Assembly (NCBI GenBank): GCA_947446575.1
Contig: CANFHC010000016.1
Span: 1 to 64,000 of the forward strand
Length of the DNA: 64,000 nucleotides
Source of the DNA: Bacteriovoracaceae bacterium
GTDB lineage: Bacteria; Bdellovibrionota; Bacteriovoracia; Bacteriovoracales; Bacteriovoracaceae
Direction: 5' to 3'
The notes beneath the pieces are model-generated. The model was not told the DNA's origin, made no database searches, and was given only the letters and a program-made list of their open reading frames with translations. Below, in pieces: positions 51,009 to 60,749 of the stretch. Positions within the stretch are counted from its first letter, which is position 1; every line of letters starts with the position of its first letter. Position numbers and translations under genes: made by a program.

Positions 51009-51079
51009 AGGTTTAGTTTACCTAAAAAGTCTAATCGTAGATAGAGAAAAGATTTGCAGGTGCGATATGAGAAACTTGA

Positions 51080-52495
51080 CTATTCAAGTCTGATTTCTAC
51101 AACACGCGGCCGCATTAGTTCAGTGGGTTTTGGTTTCTCAGGTTGTGTTCCTGGTGGTGGAGGTGCAGCTCCAGCTCCAGTCGGATCTTGGTCATCAGGA
51201 TTAACTGGTGGAGGAGTAGTTCCAGCAGGAGTTGGAGGTTTTTTTGGTTGAGGCTTGATTGGCAGATCAACAAAAGCTACTAAGTTATAAACAGCATTAT
51301 TCATGGTCCCACGAGAAGTCACTTTATAAAGTTTTCCTGCTGTATCTATTGTGAGTCCTGCATTTTTTAATGAAGTGATACGTTCCTGGTATTCAGAGTC
51401 AGTGACAATGCTAAGTTCAGTTGTGACAACTCTTTTGAAATCTTCTGCGTCTTTAAATTTTTTACCTTTGATCCTTTTATCAACATCACCATCACGGTAT
51501 TTAAAAAATTCTTCAATTTGAATATTGTTGATGCTGGGAAAGAGAACTTTTAAATCTTCAAGTGTAAGTTCGTTGATAGCTATCACGCTTACTTCATGGA
51601 CACTCATTCGGTCTTTGACGAGGTCGACTAAAGCATCATCCCAAGAAGGGAGAAGATAAAGTTCGTCTATAGAGCTCATTGGAGCAAATTTAGGAGTTAG
51701 ATTTTTTTGACTAAATTTAGCTTCAATTTCTTGGCGGTCATTTCCTTGATAGGCACCTTTGTCGTTAACGTAATACTTCAGCTCTTGCACTAAATAATTC
51801 GCATCGACGTTAGCATAGTGTTGGTGAAACTCTTCATCACTATCATTTTTATCTTTCATCAATCGCTGAAGAGTTTCTATTAATTTTTTTTCTATGACTA
51901 TTGCAGCGGGAACCGGAGGTTCTTTTCCAGGACTTGTTGGTGGTGGAGTGATACCAGTTCCAGCTGCAGCTGCAGCAGCAGCGGCGGCTGCATCATTATC
52001 TGGATTTGTGTCGGGGGTGGATGCTTGAGGCTTAGCCCGCAGTCCATTGGGATTTAAAAATCCTGAAACTTTATTAAAAGTCACACCGACTTCACCATTG
52101 AAAATGATTTTTTTTAAAAAATCATTTACTGCAGTTCTTTGGATAACGTTAGCCTTGGCACTAACAGGAGGAGGATAAATAAAAGGTTGAATAATAATGG
52201 CTTCTAGGTCTGAGCTTGGAAATGCACTTTTTAAGCTTTCATCTTTTTCAATTTTATTTCGCCCCTCTTGGTACATGCGTAGTTTTCCCAGCGCAAAGTT
52301 TAATCCAGCCTCTGCGTTAAGGCGTGCTTGAATTTTATCTTGAGTGTTATAAATTTTAATTTTGTTGAGTTGAGTTTCAAAGGTAAAGTCAGCCAAGAGA
52401 AAAGTTAAAATAACAATAACTCCCATAACCATTAATAAGGCCATACCGTCTTGATTATGTATTGTCTTTTTTAAGAATGATTTAGAGGTGGACAC
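51080..52495 (-). CDS. gspK: Type II secretion minor pseudopilin GspK
   Basis: 471 residues from the GTG at 52495, which has a perfect AGGAGG five bases upstream; the frame extends to 52609, but that would run deep into gspJ. The prepilin leader is KKTIHNQDG/MALLMVMGVIVILTFLL. The GspK large domain follows, including NEAGLNFAL and the helix-hairpin-helix-like DLKVLFPSINNIQIEEFFKYRDGD. Oddities: a 10-Ala tract inserted near residue 175 and a 60-residue proline-rich stretch before the end. It caps the pseudopilus tip with GspI and GspJ. Confidence 0.87.
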   Translation of the reverse strand: MSTSKSFLKKTIHNQDGMALLMVMGVIVILTFLLADFTFETQLNKIKIYNTQDKIQARLNAEAGLNFALGKLRMYQEGRNKIEKDESLKSAFPSSDLEAIIIQPFIYPPPVSAKANVIQRTAVNDFLKKIIFNGEVGVTFNKVSGFLNPNGLRAKPQASTPDTNPDNDAAAAAAAAAAGTGITPPPTSPGKEPPVPAAIVIEKKLIETLQRLMKDKNDSDEEFHQHYANVDANYLVQELKYYVNDKGAYQGNDRQEIEAKFSQKNLTPKFAPMSSIDELYLLPSWDDALVDLVKDRMSVHEVSVIAINELTLEDLKVLFPSINNIQIEEFFKYRDGDVDKRIKGKKFKDAEDFKRVVTTELSIVTDSEYQERITSLKNAGLTIDTAGKLYKVTSRGTMNNAVYNLVAFVDLPIKPQPKKPPTPAGTTPPPVNPDDQDPTGAGAAPPPPGTQPEKPKPTELMRPRVVEIRLE

Positions 52496-53414
52496 CGTTG
52501 CCTCCTGTTGAGCCTTGAGATCCGCTTTGTCCGTTTGCATCGTCTGGATTTGGAATTCCGGGAGGAGCAGCACTATCTCCATAAGCTCCACCAGCGCCAT
52601 TGATATCATCCATTTTTAGATTATAGTAAGGGGATAAAACTCTATAAGTTTTAATTATTTTTTGTTCATTATTATTTTCATCCACCCAAACTAAAGCCAT
52701 TTTGATCGAGCGAGGAGAATTTTTATTTTCATTTAAGTCTTGAAGTGAGCCAACAAACTTTTTTGTACGTTCATCCCAAAATGAAAATTCAATACTTTTA
52801 ACTTGAGTGAGAAGGATTTGGGATTTGACATCTCCCCAGTTTAAATCCCCGTTGTAAATATTATTGCTTATACTTTGGCGGATAAGTTCATATTCACCTT
52901 TCGTATTTAAATTTTTTTCATCAACGTCGTCAGGTTTTTCTGAGCGGCGAAGACTGTATTTGACCCAAGAAAATCTAGACTCTTTTGTTTCAGCCATTTT
53001 TCTTCTATTGGCCGCAGTAAAAAAGACTAATGTTGATTTATCTTCTGATTGAAATTGTGGAACAATCATTCCGTTTTTTGCTTTACCGTCAAAAGATCCC
53101 TTAGAAGAAGCATTGTCTTGATAAACAGCATTTGGGTCAGTGGCTGCATTGGCACGACCACTAAAAAAGAGGGGACTAAACATTTGAGAAAAATCACTAT
53201 CGATGCGGTTGATTGCCGTTAAGCTTTGTAGCTTAAGTTGATCTTCTCTTAAAACGCGATCTTTGGTGTCGGTACTGTTATCGACCATCTTAAATGTATA
53301 AAGAGAAATGAAGGCCATGAGTAAAATAGCGATTAAAACTTCTATTAAGGTGAAGCCATCATTATTAGTATATTTGAAGCACGATTTAGAATTGTCCAAT
53401 CTGTACTTCCGCAT
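52482..53414 (-). CDS. gspJ: Type II secretion minor pseudopilin GspJ
   Basis: A 310-residue prepilin-like protein with leader and hydrophobic helix KYTNNDG/FTLIEVLIAILLMAFISLYTF (the conserved Glu5 is present), followed by a globular domain with FSQMFSPLFF and VKSIEFSFWDERTKKFV. The C-terminal 45 residues are Gly/Pro/Ser-rich (GDSAAPPGIPNPDD...). It overlaps gspI by 29 bases and gspK by 14, so translation is coupled along the operon. Confidence 0.87.
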   Translation of the reverse strand: MRKYRLDNSKSCFKYTNNDGFTLIEVLIAILLMAFISLYTFKMVDNSTDTKDRVLREDQLKLQSLTAINRIDSDFSQMFSPLFFSGRANAATDPNAVYQDNASSKGSFDGKAKNGMIVPQFQSEDKSTLVFFTAANRRKMAETKESRFSWVKYSLRRSEKPDDVDEKNLNTKGEYELIRQSISNNIYNGDLNWGDVKSQILLTQVKSIEFSFWDERTKKFVGSLQDLNENKNSPRSIKMALVWVDENNNEQKIIKTYRVLSPYYNLKMDDINGAGGAYGDSAAPPGIPNPDDANGQSGSQGSTGGNGVHL

Positions 53415-53919
53415 TTTGATTTAAGAGCCAGGTTGATAATCTAAATTGCGAACCAGTCGTTTTATTTTTTACTGTGACTTCGACCTGCCAGATAATTTTT
53501 TCCATATTATCTTTGAAGACTTTAAAAATTCTTTTTTCCATTTGGTCTTGAGCTGATTGTTCTTTATCTTTTTGACCATCATCTTCGCCGGTAATTTTAT
53601 TGACGTCAGGAATAAAGAATTTTTTATACTCAACAGTGTATTGATAGTCAGGGTTTGATTCGACATCTTTTGTGTCTTTGGTCAGAGTTAAAGCTTCACG
53701 TAGCTCGGGAGGATTAACGATAATATCGTTTATTTGATTTTCAGCGAGGTCTTTTAAAATCATTTCTTCTTTCAGTTTGGATGAGTCGAGTAGGTTATAG
53801 CCTTGGCTAGTCATAAAGTAAGTCGCAAAAATGGTAAAGATGGCAATAGCGATCATCACTTCTATAAGCGTGAATCCACTTTGGTTGTTTAAATTATTTT
53901 TTAAACACACTTTGCTCAT
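53386..53919 (-). CDS. gspI: Type II secretion minor pseudopilin GspI
   Basis: About 177 residues from the ATG at 53919, with AGGA six bases upstream and a 4-base overlap with gspH. Leader and helix read LNNQSG/FTLIEVMIAIAIFTIFATYF, with Glu5. The rest is short and charged, then a C-terminal WQVEVTVKNKTTGSQFRLSTWL strand region that is GspI-like. It forms the pseudopilus tip complex with GspJ and GspK. Confidence 0.85.
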   Translation of the reverse strand: MSKVCLKNNLNNQSGFTLIEVMIAIAIFTIFATYFMTSQGYNLLDSSKLKEEMILKDLAENQINDIIVNPPELREALTLTKDTKDVESNPDYQYTVEYKKFFIPDVNKITGEDDGQKDKEQSAQDQMEKRIFKVFKDNMEKIIWQVEVTVKNKTTGSQFRLSTWLLNQNAEVQIGQF

Positions 53920-54626
53920 TTTTCCTTTGCCCATTTTTCAAAAATTTCTTTGGCGACCTTTTTTTGTAATTCTGCCAAATCTTTTTCTGCTCCAGTGCCT
54001 TTTCCAAGTGCGTGTGACTCGCGTTCAATTTTCATTGAAAACGCACTTACTTTTAAGCTAATTATATCCTCATCGCTGGCAATAAGCACTAAGGCCTCAT
54101 CTTTCTCACCAGTAGGAAAAGCGTAGAGTGAGACTTCACCTTTTTCTTGTAGTTTGTCCGATTGGGTTGTGGCAATTCCTACGATTTTTATATCGGTTCC
54201 AAGTTCATTATTTTTTTCTTGAAACTCAGAAACTTTTGCAAATTTCATATTGAGATTTTTTGTATCTTTTTTTCTTTTGTCTTCTTCTTCTTTGGATTCA
54301 GTTTTTGTTTCAAATTCTGGTTTTGGGGGAAGAATAAATGAATCGGAGGGGCCATACTCAACGGAATATTCTTGAGGGTCTTTGTCGAGAATGAAGTGCA
54401 GTCTTACGACAGCATTTTTTAGGGCAGCTTCGTCAGTCATGAACCGAATGGCGCGTTCGATGTTTCCGACATCTTTTTCAAGATTTCCACGCGATGAAAA
54501 AGATCCAGTAATCGTTATGCCGAGAACGACAGAAACTAAAACCAGGGCCACTAAAATTTCAAGTAAAGTGAAGCCCTGGTTGTTATTGAGATGATTTTTA
54601 ATTGGCTTATTGAGGAGCGGCCTCAT
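53916..54626 (-). CDS. gspH: Type II secretion minor pseudopilin GspH
   Basis: About 236 residues from the ATG at 54626 (AAGGT five bases upstream); the frame continues to 54716 but overlaps gspG too far. Leader and helix read LNNNQG/FTLLEILVALVLVSVVLGITI. The globular part includes a KTESKEEEDKRKKDTKN charged insertion near residue 120. Assignment to GspH rests on the prepilin signature and on the gene order between gspG and gspI. Confidence 0.82.
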   Translation of the reverse strand: MRPLLNKPIKNHLNNNQGFTLLEILVALVLVSVVLGITITGSFSSRGNLEKDVGNIERAIRFMTDEAALKNAVVRLHFILDKDPQEYSVEYGPSDSFILPPKPEFETKTESKEEEDKRKKDTKNLNMKFAKVSEFQEKNNELGTDIKIVGIATTQSDKLQEKGEVSLYAFPTGEKDEALVLIASDEDIISLKVSAFSMKIERESHALGKGTGAEKDLAELQKKVAKEIFEKWAKEK

Positions 54627-55161
54627 TATTACCTTGGCCACCATTTGTTGCTGGGGCTTCTGTGTTGCCACCGCCAGCATCTTTAGCTGCTGGAGAGGCT
54701 GCACCTTTTGCTGCACCTTTTAGGTAAATATCTGCATCAGTTCCTTCTCCACCTGCTTCTCCGTCTGGTCCGTAAGAGTAGATATTGAAAGTTTTTCCAT
54801 CTGACTCATACACGAAGTCATGATCCCATGGGTCTTTAGGAACTGCGTCTCCGTCAATGAAGCCATTTTGCGGATAATCTTTACACTCGCGACCACCACT
54901 TGGTTTTGTCACAAGAGCTTCAAGACCTTGCTCAGTAGTTGGATAGAATGAACATTTTCTTCTAAATTCTTTTAAGCGACCTTCTAGAGAACTCATTTGA
55001 ATTTTAGTCGAGTTTACTTGTCCTTCATGATAGCTATCAAGAAATTTTCCACCGACAAACGTACCTGCAAGAGCAAGTAGAGTAAGTGCGATCAAAATTT
55101 CAATGAGGGAGAACCCTTTTTGATTTTGAATTAGTGTTTTTTGAAAAAAGCCAGTTTCCAT
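54607..55161 (-). CDS. gspG: Type II secretion major pseudopilin GspG
   Basis: A 184-residue protein with leader LIQNQKG/FSLIEILIALTLLALAGTFVGG, then the diagnostic GspG globular domain: CSFYPTTEQGLEALV, NGFIDGDAVPKDPWDHDFVYES and YSYGPDGEAGGEGTDADI, which contains the calcium-binding loop. The last 35 residues are an Ala/Gly/Asn-rich tail absent from usual GspG (about 140-150 residues). Major subunit of the pseudopilus. Confidence 0.93.
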   Translation of the reverse strand: METGFFQKTLIQNQKGFSLIEILIALTLLALAGTFVGGKFLDSYHEGQVNSTKIQMSSLEGRLKEFRRKCSFYPTTEQGLEALVTKPSGGRECKDYPQNGFIDGDAVPKDPWDHDFVYESDGKTFNIYSYGPDGEAGGEGTDADIYLKGAAKGAASPAAKDAGGGNTEAPATNGGQGNNEAAPQ

Positions 55162-55204
55162 TTTTTCTCCGAAATTCTAGTGTCTAAAATTATGTAAAAA
55201 AGTA

Positions 55205-56419
55205 TCAGTGTTTTAAAGTATTCAAGTCCATTAAAGGAACGACAACTGAGAAGAGAATGAACGCTACAACAATCCCCATTCCTATCATCATTATAGGTTC
55301 TAATACGGATGTAAGTCCACTAAGTTTTGTATTGACCTGATCTTCATAGTTTTCTGAAACTATTTTTAGCATGGGTTCTAATTCACCGGATTTTTCTCCG
55401 AGTTTAATCATATGAGTTACCATGGGAGGAAAAAGCTCAGACTTTATAAGTGGTCCAGTAATTGAAGCCCCTTCGGATATACTTGTACGAGCTTCTTCGA
55501 TAGCTTTTTTCATATGAACGTTTGAGACAAGATTCGAAACAATTTTCATTGAAGCTAAAATGGGAACACCTGACTGAAGTAGTGTGGCAAGTGTTGAGCA
55601 AAAGCGACTGACATTGATCATAGTGATAATTTCAGCAACGATTGGCAATTTTAAAACGAGGTTGTCCCAATTAGAGCGACCCTTTTCTGTTTTAGTATAA
55701 CGCTTGATACTAGTAAAAATGAAAAATCCAGCAAGTAATATGACCCACCAGTAGTTTAGGAGGGTATTAGAAATCCATACGCATATTTTGGTCTGGAGTG
55801 GGAGTTCTCGTTTTTGGGTTATAAATATTTTGGTAATTTTAGGAATAACGACCATGAAAATAATCGAAATCATCAATCCACCAGCAAGCATCATGATTAC
55901 TGGATAAGTCATCGCACCTTTAATTTTATTTCGAAGTTGTAGCTGACTTTCTGTAAAGTCAGCAAGTCTTAATAAAACGACTTCAAGCGTTCCGGAAGTT
56001 TCTCCCGCATCAACCATGTTAACGTAAACGTTATCAAAAATTTTAGGGTAATCAGAAAGTGCTTTAGCTAGAGAAGATCCTTCGTTAACCTTTTGACGGA
56101 TCTCAGAAAGAGCAATTTTCAATCTTGGGTTTTCGGTTTGGTCAACGAGAGCGGAAAAAGCTTCGACGATTTGAATTTTAGCGCGAAGTAGGGTCGCGAG
56201 CTGTCTGGTCATCAAAGAGAGATCGGCAATAGAGACGGTACTTCCAAATGATATTCCAGCACTTTTTTTCACCGTACTAGAAGTTTGCTCATGGATTTCA
56301 ATGAGCATAATTCCCATGGCTTTCGCTTTCATTTTAGCAGGAGAGAGTCCTTCAGCGCTTATAGTACCTTTGACTTCTTTACCTGTTTTCTCGAGACCTT
56401 TGTAGTTGTATATTGCCAT
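55205..56419 (-). CDS. gspF: Type II secretion inner-membrane protein GspF
   Basis: A 404-residue platform protein with two homologous cytoplasmic T2SSF domains (residues about 70-190 and 275-395) and three membrane helices (around 170-190, 220-240, 375-395). Typical GspF stretches are LSLMTRQLATLLRAKIQIVEAFSAL, VDAGETSGTLEVVLLRLADF and SRFCSTLATLLQSGVPILASMKIV. It lies between gspE and gspG as in other systems. Twenty-five bases separate it from gspE. Confidence 0.95.
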   Translation of the reverse strand: MAIYNYKGLEKTGKEVKGTISAEGLSPAKMKAKAMGIMLIEIHEQTSSTVKKSAGISFGSTVSIADLSLMTRQLATLLRAKIQIVEAFSALVDQTENPRLKIALSEIRQKVNEGSSLAKALSDYPKIFDNVYVNMVDAGETSGTLEVVLLRLADFTESQLQLRNKIKGAMTYPVIMMLAGGLMISIIFMVVIPKITKIFITQKRELPLQTKICVWISNTLLNYWWVILLAGFFIFTSIKRYTKTEKGRSNWDNLVLKLPIVAEIITMINVSRFCSTLATLLQSGVPILASMKIVSNLVSNVHMKKAIEEARTSISEGASITGPLIKSELFPPMVTHMIKLGEKSGELEPMLKIVSENYEDQVNTKLSGLTSVLEPIMMIGMGIVVAFILFSVVVPLMDLNTLKH

Positions 56420-56444
56420 TAATTTTTTTCTTTATATTGTTCTT

Positions 56445-58181
56445 TTAGTGTTGCTCTTCGTCTTCTTCGTTAATTGCGCGAACCATTTCATCTACTGAAG
56501 TGATTCCTTTAAAAACTTTCTCCAAAGCATCTTGGCGCAAAGTTTTCATTCCATTTTTCATTGCTTCTTTTTTTACTGAGGCCGCATCTGCTTTTCTTAA
56601 AATGAGCGGACGGATATCATCAGTGATAATTAAGAGTTCTGCAACAACAGTTACACCAGAATACCCATGGTAATTACACTTCGGACATCCTTTAGCTTTA
56701 TAAAGAATAAGATCTTTGGGAATTGATTGAATATCGAGCAACTGCATATCATAGTCAGTTGGCGTGTATGATTCTTTGCATTCATTACATAATGTACGAA
56801 TTAATCTTTGTGCTAAAACAGCAGCGAGAGATGAAGCAATTAGAAAGGGCTGAACACCCATATCAATAAGCCTATTGGGAGCGGAAGCGGCATCATTCGT
56901 GTGAATAGTAGAAAGAACAAAGTGACCAGTAAGTGAAGCTTGAATGGCCATTTCTGCAGTTTCTAAATCGCGCGTTTCTCCCACCATTATTACATCGGGG
57001 TTTTGGCGCAAGATTGATCTAAGTGCTATCGCAAAAGTTAAATTGATTTTATGATTAACTTGAATTTGAGAAATACCAGCGAGTTCAATTTCGACAGGAT
57101 CTTCTACAGTAATAATCATTTTATCGGGTGTATTTATACGATCGAGCATGGCAAAGAGAGTCGTTGTTTTTCCATGTCCAGTTGGCCCGGAAACATATAC
57201 CACGCCATGTTTTCTTTTAGAGATCTCATCAAGTGTTTTTAAATTCTGACCATGAAATCCCAAATTTTCCAGCGTCATAGTATTATTGGATTTTTCTAGA
57301 ATCCTCATTACAATTCGCTCACCATTTTGAATGGGTACAATAGACACCCTTATATCAATATCTTTTCCGGCCATTTTAATTTTAATACGACCATCTTGCG
57401 GCAGACGTTTTTCGGCGATGTCCATAGACTTCGTCATAACTTTCAATCGAGATGTGACTGATGCTTGAGTTTTAATTGGTTGACGCAAAATCTCGCGCAT
57501 AACTCGGTTGATACGAAAACGATACACAACATCTTTTTCATAGGGCTCAATATGTATATCTGAAGCGCGATCTTTAATCGCTCGAAAAATAATCGAGTTT
57601 ACAAATCTGATAACCGGCGCTTCATCAGCTCCAGCTTCCAAGATATCAATAGGTCCTTCGAGATCTAAGTTCTCATCAAATTCGCCTTCTATAGAATCGA
57701 CAACATTGCGATTAGCACGTTCATAGACACGGTTAATGGCATCTTGAACTTTTAAGGGAGAGGCAACAACGAGTTTGACCTCTTTTTTAAAAATTTCTTG
57801 AATATCGTTAATGGCATCAAAGTTAAACGGATCTGTGATCACAATCGTCACAGTATAATCTGTTTCTAAAATGGGTAGAACTTCGTGCTGTTTAGCATAG
57901 TTGATATTTATATTGAGAGTAAGGTTGGGGTCAATTTCATCGAGCTTTAATTCGTTGATGTAGGGGATATCCACTTGATGACATATTACTTTAATAATGT
58001 CGTGGGGGTGAATATAGTTTTTCTTTAAAAGAATTTCACCCAAGAGCATTCCAGATTCCTGTTGAATCTCTAATGCTTCTTCGAGTTGATTATCAGTTAA
58101 ACTTGTATGCTTTAAAAGCAACTGCCCGATGCGCTCTTTTTGGCCTTCAACTTTTTCCAGCATATGATCTGTTATTTTCAA
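56445..58181 (-). CDS. gspE: Type II secretion ATPase GspE
   Basis: A 578-residue cytoplasmic ATPase that powers pseudopilus assembly. An N-terminal T2SSE_N domain (residues about 15-150) is followed by a RecA-like domain with Walker A GPTGHGKTTT (His in place of the usual Ser), an Asp box, Walker B and GETRD. A four-cysteine zinc loop (CNECKESY...CPKCNYHG) is intact, which distinguishes GspE from some pilus ATPases. Seventeen bases separate it from gspD. Confidence 0.96.
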   Translation of the reverse strand: MKITDHMLEKVEGQKERIGQLLLKHTSLTDNQLEEALEIQQESGMLLGEILLKKNYIHPHDIIKVICHQVDIPYINELKLDEIDPNLTLNININYAKQHEVLPILETDYTVTIVITDPFNFDAINDIQEIFKKEVKLVVASPLKVQDAINRVYERANRNVVDSIEGEFDENLDLEGPIDILEAGADEAPVIRFVNSIIFRAIKDRASDIHIEPYEKDVVYRFRINRVMREILRQPIKTQASVTSRLKVMTKSMDIAEKRLPQDGRIKIKMAGKDIDIRVSIVPIQNGERIVMRILEKSNNTMTLENLGFHGQNLKTLDEISKRKHGVVYVSGPTGHGKTTTLFAMLDRINTPDKMIITVEDPVEIELAGISQIQVNHKINLTFAIALRSILRQNPDVIMVGETRDLETAEMAIQASLTGHFVLSTIHTNDAASAPNRLIDMGVQPFLIASSLAAVLAQRLIRTLCNECKESYTPTDYDMQLLDIQSIPKDLILYKAKGCPKCNYHGYSGVTVVAELLIITDDIRPLILRKADAASVKKEAMKNGMKTLRQDALEKVFKGITSVDEMVRAINEEDEEQH

Positions 58182-58197
58182 CCTTTATTCTCCATGC

Positions 58198-60720
58198 TTA
58201 CTGTACTGTGCTCGCTGGTGTTTTTTCCTGAGTCGCTTTCTGAATTATCTGTTGATAATCCGGAACATCTACATCAGTTGGAGCTGCATTTTCAGAGTTT
58301 CTATTAGGAGCTGCTTCAATTGACCCGGAGTCTTGGTTATTGTTGCGCTCAATATATTTTTCTGTTTCAGCAACGTCATAGAGTGGACCTGCATCTTGTT
58401 TTTTAGCTTTGTCGTATAATCCTTTGGCAGTTGTTGCAAAAGCATCATCATCGCCCACAGTCTTTTTTAAATGAGCTTGTCTTCTGTTAAGTAGGTCACG
58501 CACATTTTCAGAATTGGCTTTGCCGTATGGAGCTAAAATTTTTGGTGTCATGAAAAAAAGTAAATTGACTTTTTCTACACTTTTAACAGAGTTTTTAAAT
58601 AACCAACCCAATACTGGAATATCTCCAAGAAGAGGGACTTTGCTGATGTTATTTGTTTCTTTATCTCTCATTAGACCACCCATTGCAATGGTGTCTTTAT
58701 CGCGGACAACTACAGTTGTCACAATATTTCTAATAACAGTAGCAGCACCACCACCAGTATTAGCGACTGCGCGGTTAGAGAAGTCTTCAATTTTTTGATC
58801 AATTTTTAATTTAATAAAGCGCGTAGCCTTATTAATTTGTGGAGTGATTTTTAAAGTTAAAGCTACTTTTTGCAGCTTGGTAGCTGTTTGAGTTGAACCA
58901 TTACTGGCATTTGTTGTTTCAGTTGTTGGAACTTGCTCACCACTTTCAAATAAACCTTCAACGTTATCTAGGGTTAAAATCTGAGGAGTCGCTAAAACGT
59001 TTGTTCCGTTTTGTGTGGCCACTGCACTAATAAGACCGTTAACGGAGTTAACATTTATAGTTGTATTATTAGGTCCAGGTATGGCATACGAGTGACCGAT
59101 ACCACCCCCGAAGAAAAGGCCAGAAAGATTGGTAATATTATTTGAAAGAAGATTTGTTAGATCACTTTGTTTACCTGTTCCAGCTCTTTGTAAATTTCCT
59201 GATCCCGTTGCTCCTAGAAGTGTAATTCCGAAAGCATTTGTCTTATCGACATTCGTCTCCATCATCAGACCTTCTACGTAAACCTGATCGCGAGGAATAT
59301 CTAATTTTGCAATAACCGTTTTCACAGTATCGTAGTCAGTAGGTGAAGCTGTAACAACCAGAGCATTGTTATCTTTATCAGCAGTAATTTTGACTTCACT
59401 GTTAAAAAGATTTTCAGTCGTTGCTGTTCCACTAGAGTTTGGAGCTGTAAAACGAGTTAATCCACCAAGACCTCCGGCCTTAGGAGCATTTCCAACTAAT
59501 GAAGAGAGTGTTTTTGAAAGTGCTTCAGCATCGCCATAGTTTAAATAATAAACGTGGATTTGACCTGAACCCGCTGCCACAATTTTAACATCGAGTTTTA
59601 AAATAAGATCGCGCAGCTCGCGAGCTCCATCAGAGTTCGCCATTGCAATAATTGAATTGGTTCGTGGTTCTGCAATAATTCTTGAAATATTAACTTGAGT
59701 AGTCTGGCCTGTAGCTGCAGATGTTTTAAATTTAGAGTCAGCAGCATTTCCTTTTAAAATTTTATCTAAAAGAGTCGCAATTTCTTGAGAAGAAGTATTT
59801 TTAACTTTGATAATTTGCAGCGATTCTTCGTGACCTGGAATATCGATAAACTTAATGAGTTTCATCAAACGATTAATATGTGTTCCCGTTTCTTGCACGA
59901 TAACAGTATTGGTTTGTTTGATTTCAATAATACGTCCGTATCGAGACATGAAAGGACGAAATGAGTTAGCAACTTCTCTAGAGTTAACATATTTAAGTGG
60001 AATGATCTGCATGACGTAGTTTTCTGTATTCGGAGTGTATGTTCCTGTATACATCGTCGTTGGAGAGTAGCGAATATCGCGATTGTTTACGATTGTGTAG
60101 TATGCGCCAGATTTAACCAGCGAGTAACCGTTAATCGAAAGTGCTTGAAGATAAGCTTTCCATGCATCCCCAATCGTAATAGGAGTAGGTGACGAAATTG
60201 AAATTTTCCCTTTGATATCCTTATCGAGAATTAAATTTAATCCCGTAAGCTTTTGCATGTGTTTTGTTAAATCAAGAATTGAAACATTGGGAAAATCAAA
60301 ACTTGTAACAACTTCAGGACCAAAAGCAGTTTCTGGATTTAAATTGACATATTTTTTATCAACTTTATTTGGCTTAACTCCTTTTGTATTTGCTCTTCCA
60401 AAAGTATCACTGTCACCAGATGAACTGCTGTCGCTGCCACTATCGTCGCCACCGCCATTATCAGCTGAAGCTTCATCTCCACCTTCTTCGTCCCCTGGGA
60501 CAAAGTTAGTTGTGTCTTGTAAAAGTGATTTTGCAGATTTTCCTGTATCAGGAATAGCAATCTCATCTTGAACAGGAGATTTTTTTACAGCACTTGCTTT
60601 GTTGAATTTTGTTTTACTTTTATACTTATCAAACTGAGCAAAAACAGCTGGAGAGAGTCCCGCAGTTAATAGCACCGAAACCGATAGTAGTGGAGTAAGC
60701 CATACATTTTTTTTAGTCAT
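58198..60720 (-). CDS. gspD: Type II secretion outer-membrane secretin GspD
   Basis: An 840-residue secretin. It has a signal peptide (to about residue 28), then a low-complexity acidic/serine segment (about 75-105). N0-N3 domains follow (FDFPNVSILDLTKHMQKLTGLNLIL; PLKYVNSREVANSFRPFM; YYLNYGDAEALSKTL), then the C-domain with VYVEGLMMETNVDKTNAFG, NVLATPQILTLDN and VVRDKDTIAMGGLMRDKE. A C-terminal extension of about 100 residues follows the secretin domain. Gives the channel through which folded proteins leave. Twenty-nine bases separate it from gspC. Confidence 0.96.
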   Translation of the reverse strand: MTKKNVWLTPLLSVSVLLTAGLSPAVFAQFDKYKSKTKFNKASAVKKSPVQDEIAIPDTGKSAKSLLQDTTNFVPGDEEGGDEASADNGGGDDSGSDSSSSGDSDTFGRANTKGVKPNKVDKKYVNLNPETAFGPEVVTSFDFPNVSILDLTKHMQKLTGLNLILDKDIKGKISISSPTPITIGDAWKAYLQALSINGYSLVKSGAYYTIVNNRDIRYSPTTMYTGTYTPNTENYVMQIIPLKYVNSREVANSFRPFMSRYGRIIEIKQTNTVIVQETGTHINRLMKLIKFIDIPGHEESLQIIKVKNTSSQEIATLLDKILKGNAADSKFKTSAATGQTTQVNISRIIAEPRTNSIIAMANSDGARELRDLILKLDVKIVAAGSGQIHVYYLNYGDAEALSKTLSSLVGNAPKAGGLGGLTRFTAPNSSGTATTENLFNSEVKITADKDNNALVVTASPTDYDTVKTVIAKLDIPRDQVYVEGLMMETNVDKTNAFGITLLGATGSGNLQRAGTGKQSDLTNLLSNNITNLSGLFFGGGIGHSYAIPGPNNTTINVNSVNGLISAVATQNGTNVLATPQILTLDNVEGLFESGEQVPTTETTNASNGSTQTATKLQKVALTLKITPQINKATRFIKLKIDQKIEDFSNRAVANTGGGAATVIRNIVTTVVVRDKDTIAMGGLMRDKETNNISKVPLLGDIPVLGWLFKNSVKSVEKVNLLFFMTPKILAPYGKANSENVRDLLNRRQAHLKKTVGDDDAFATTAKGLYDKAKKQDAGPLYDVAETEKYIERNNNQDSGSIEAAPNRNSENAAPTDVDVPDYQQIIQKATQEKTPASTVQ

Positions 60721-60749
60721 TAGATCTTCCTAATAATTGTCTAATCTAT

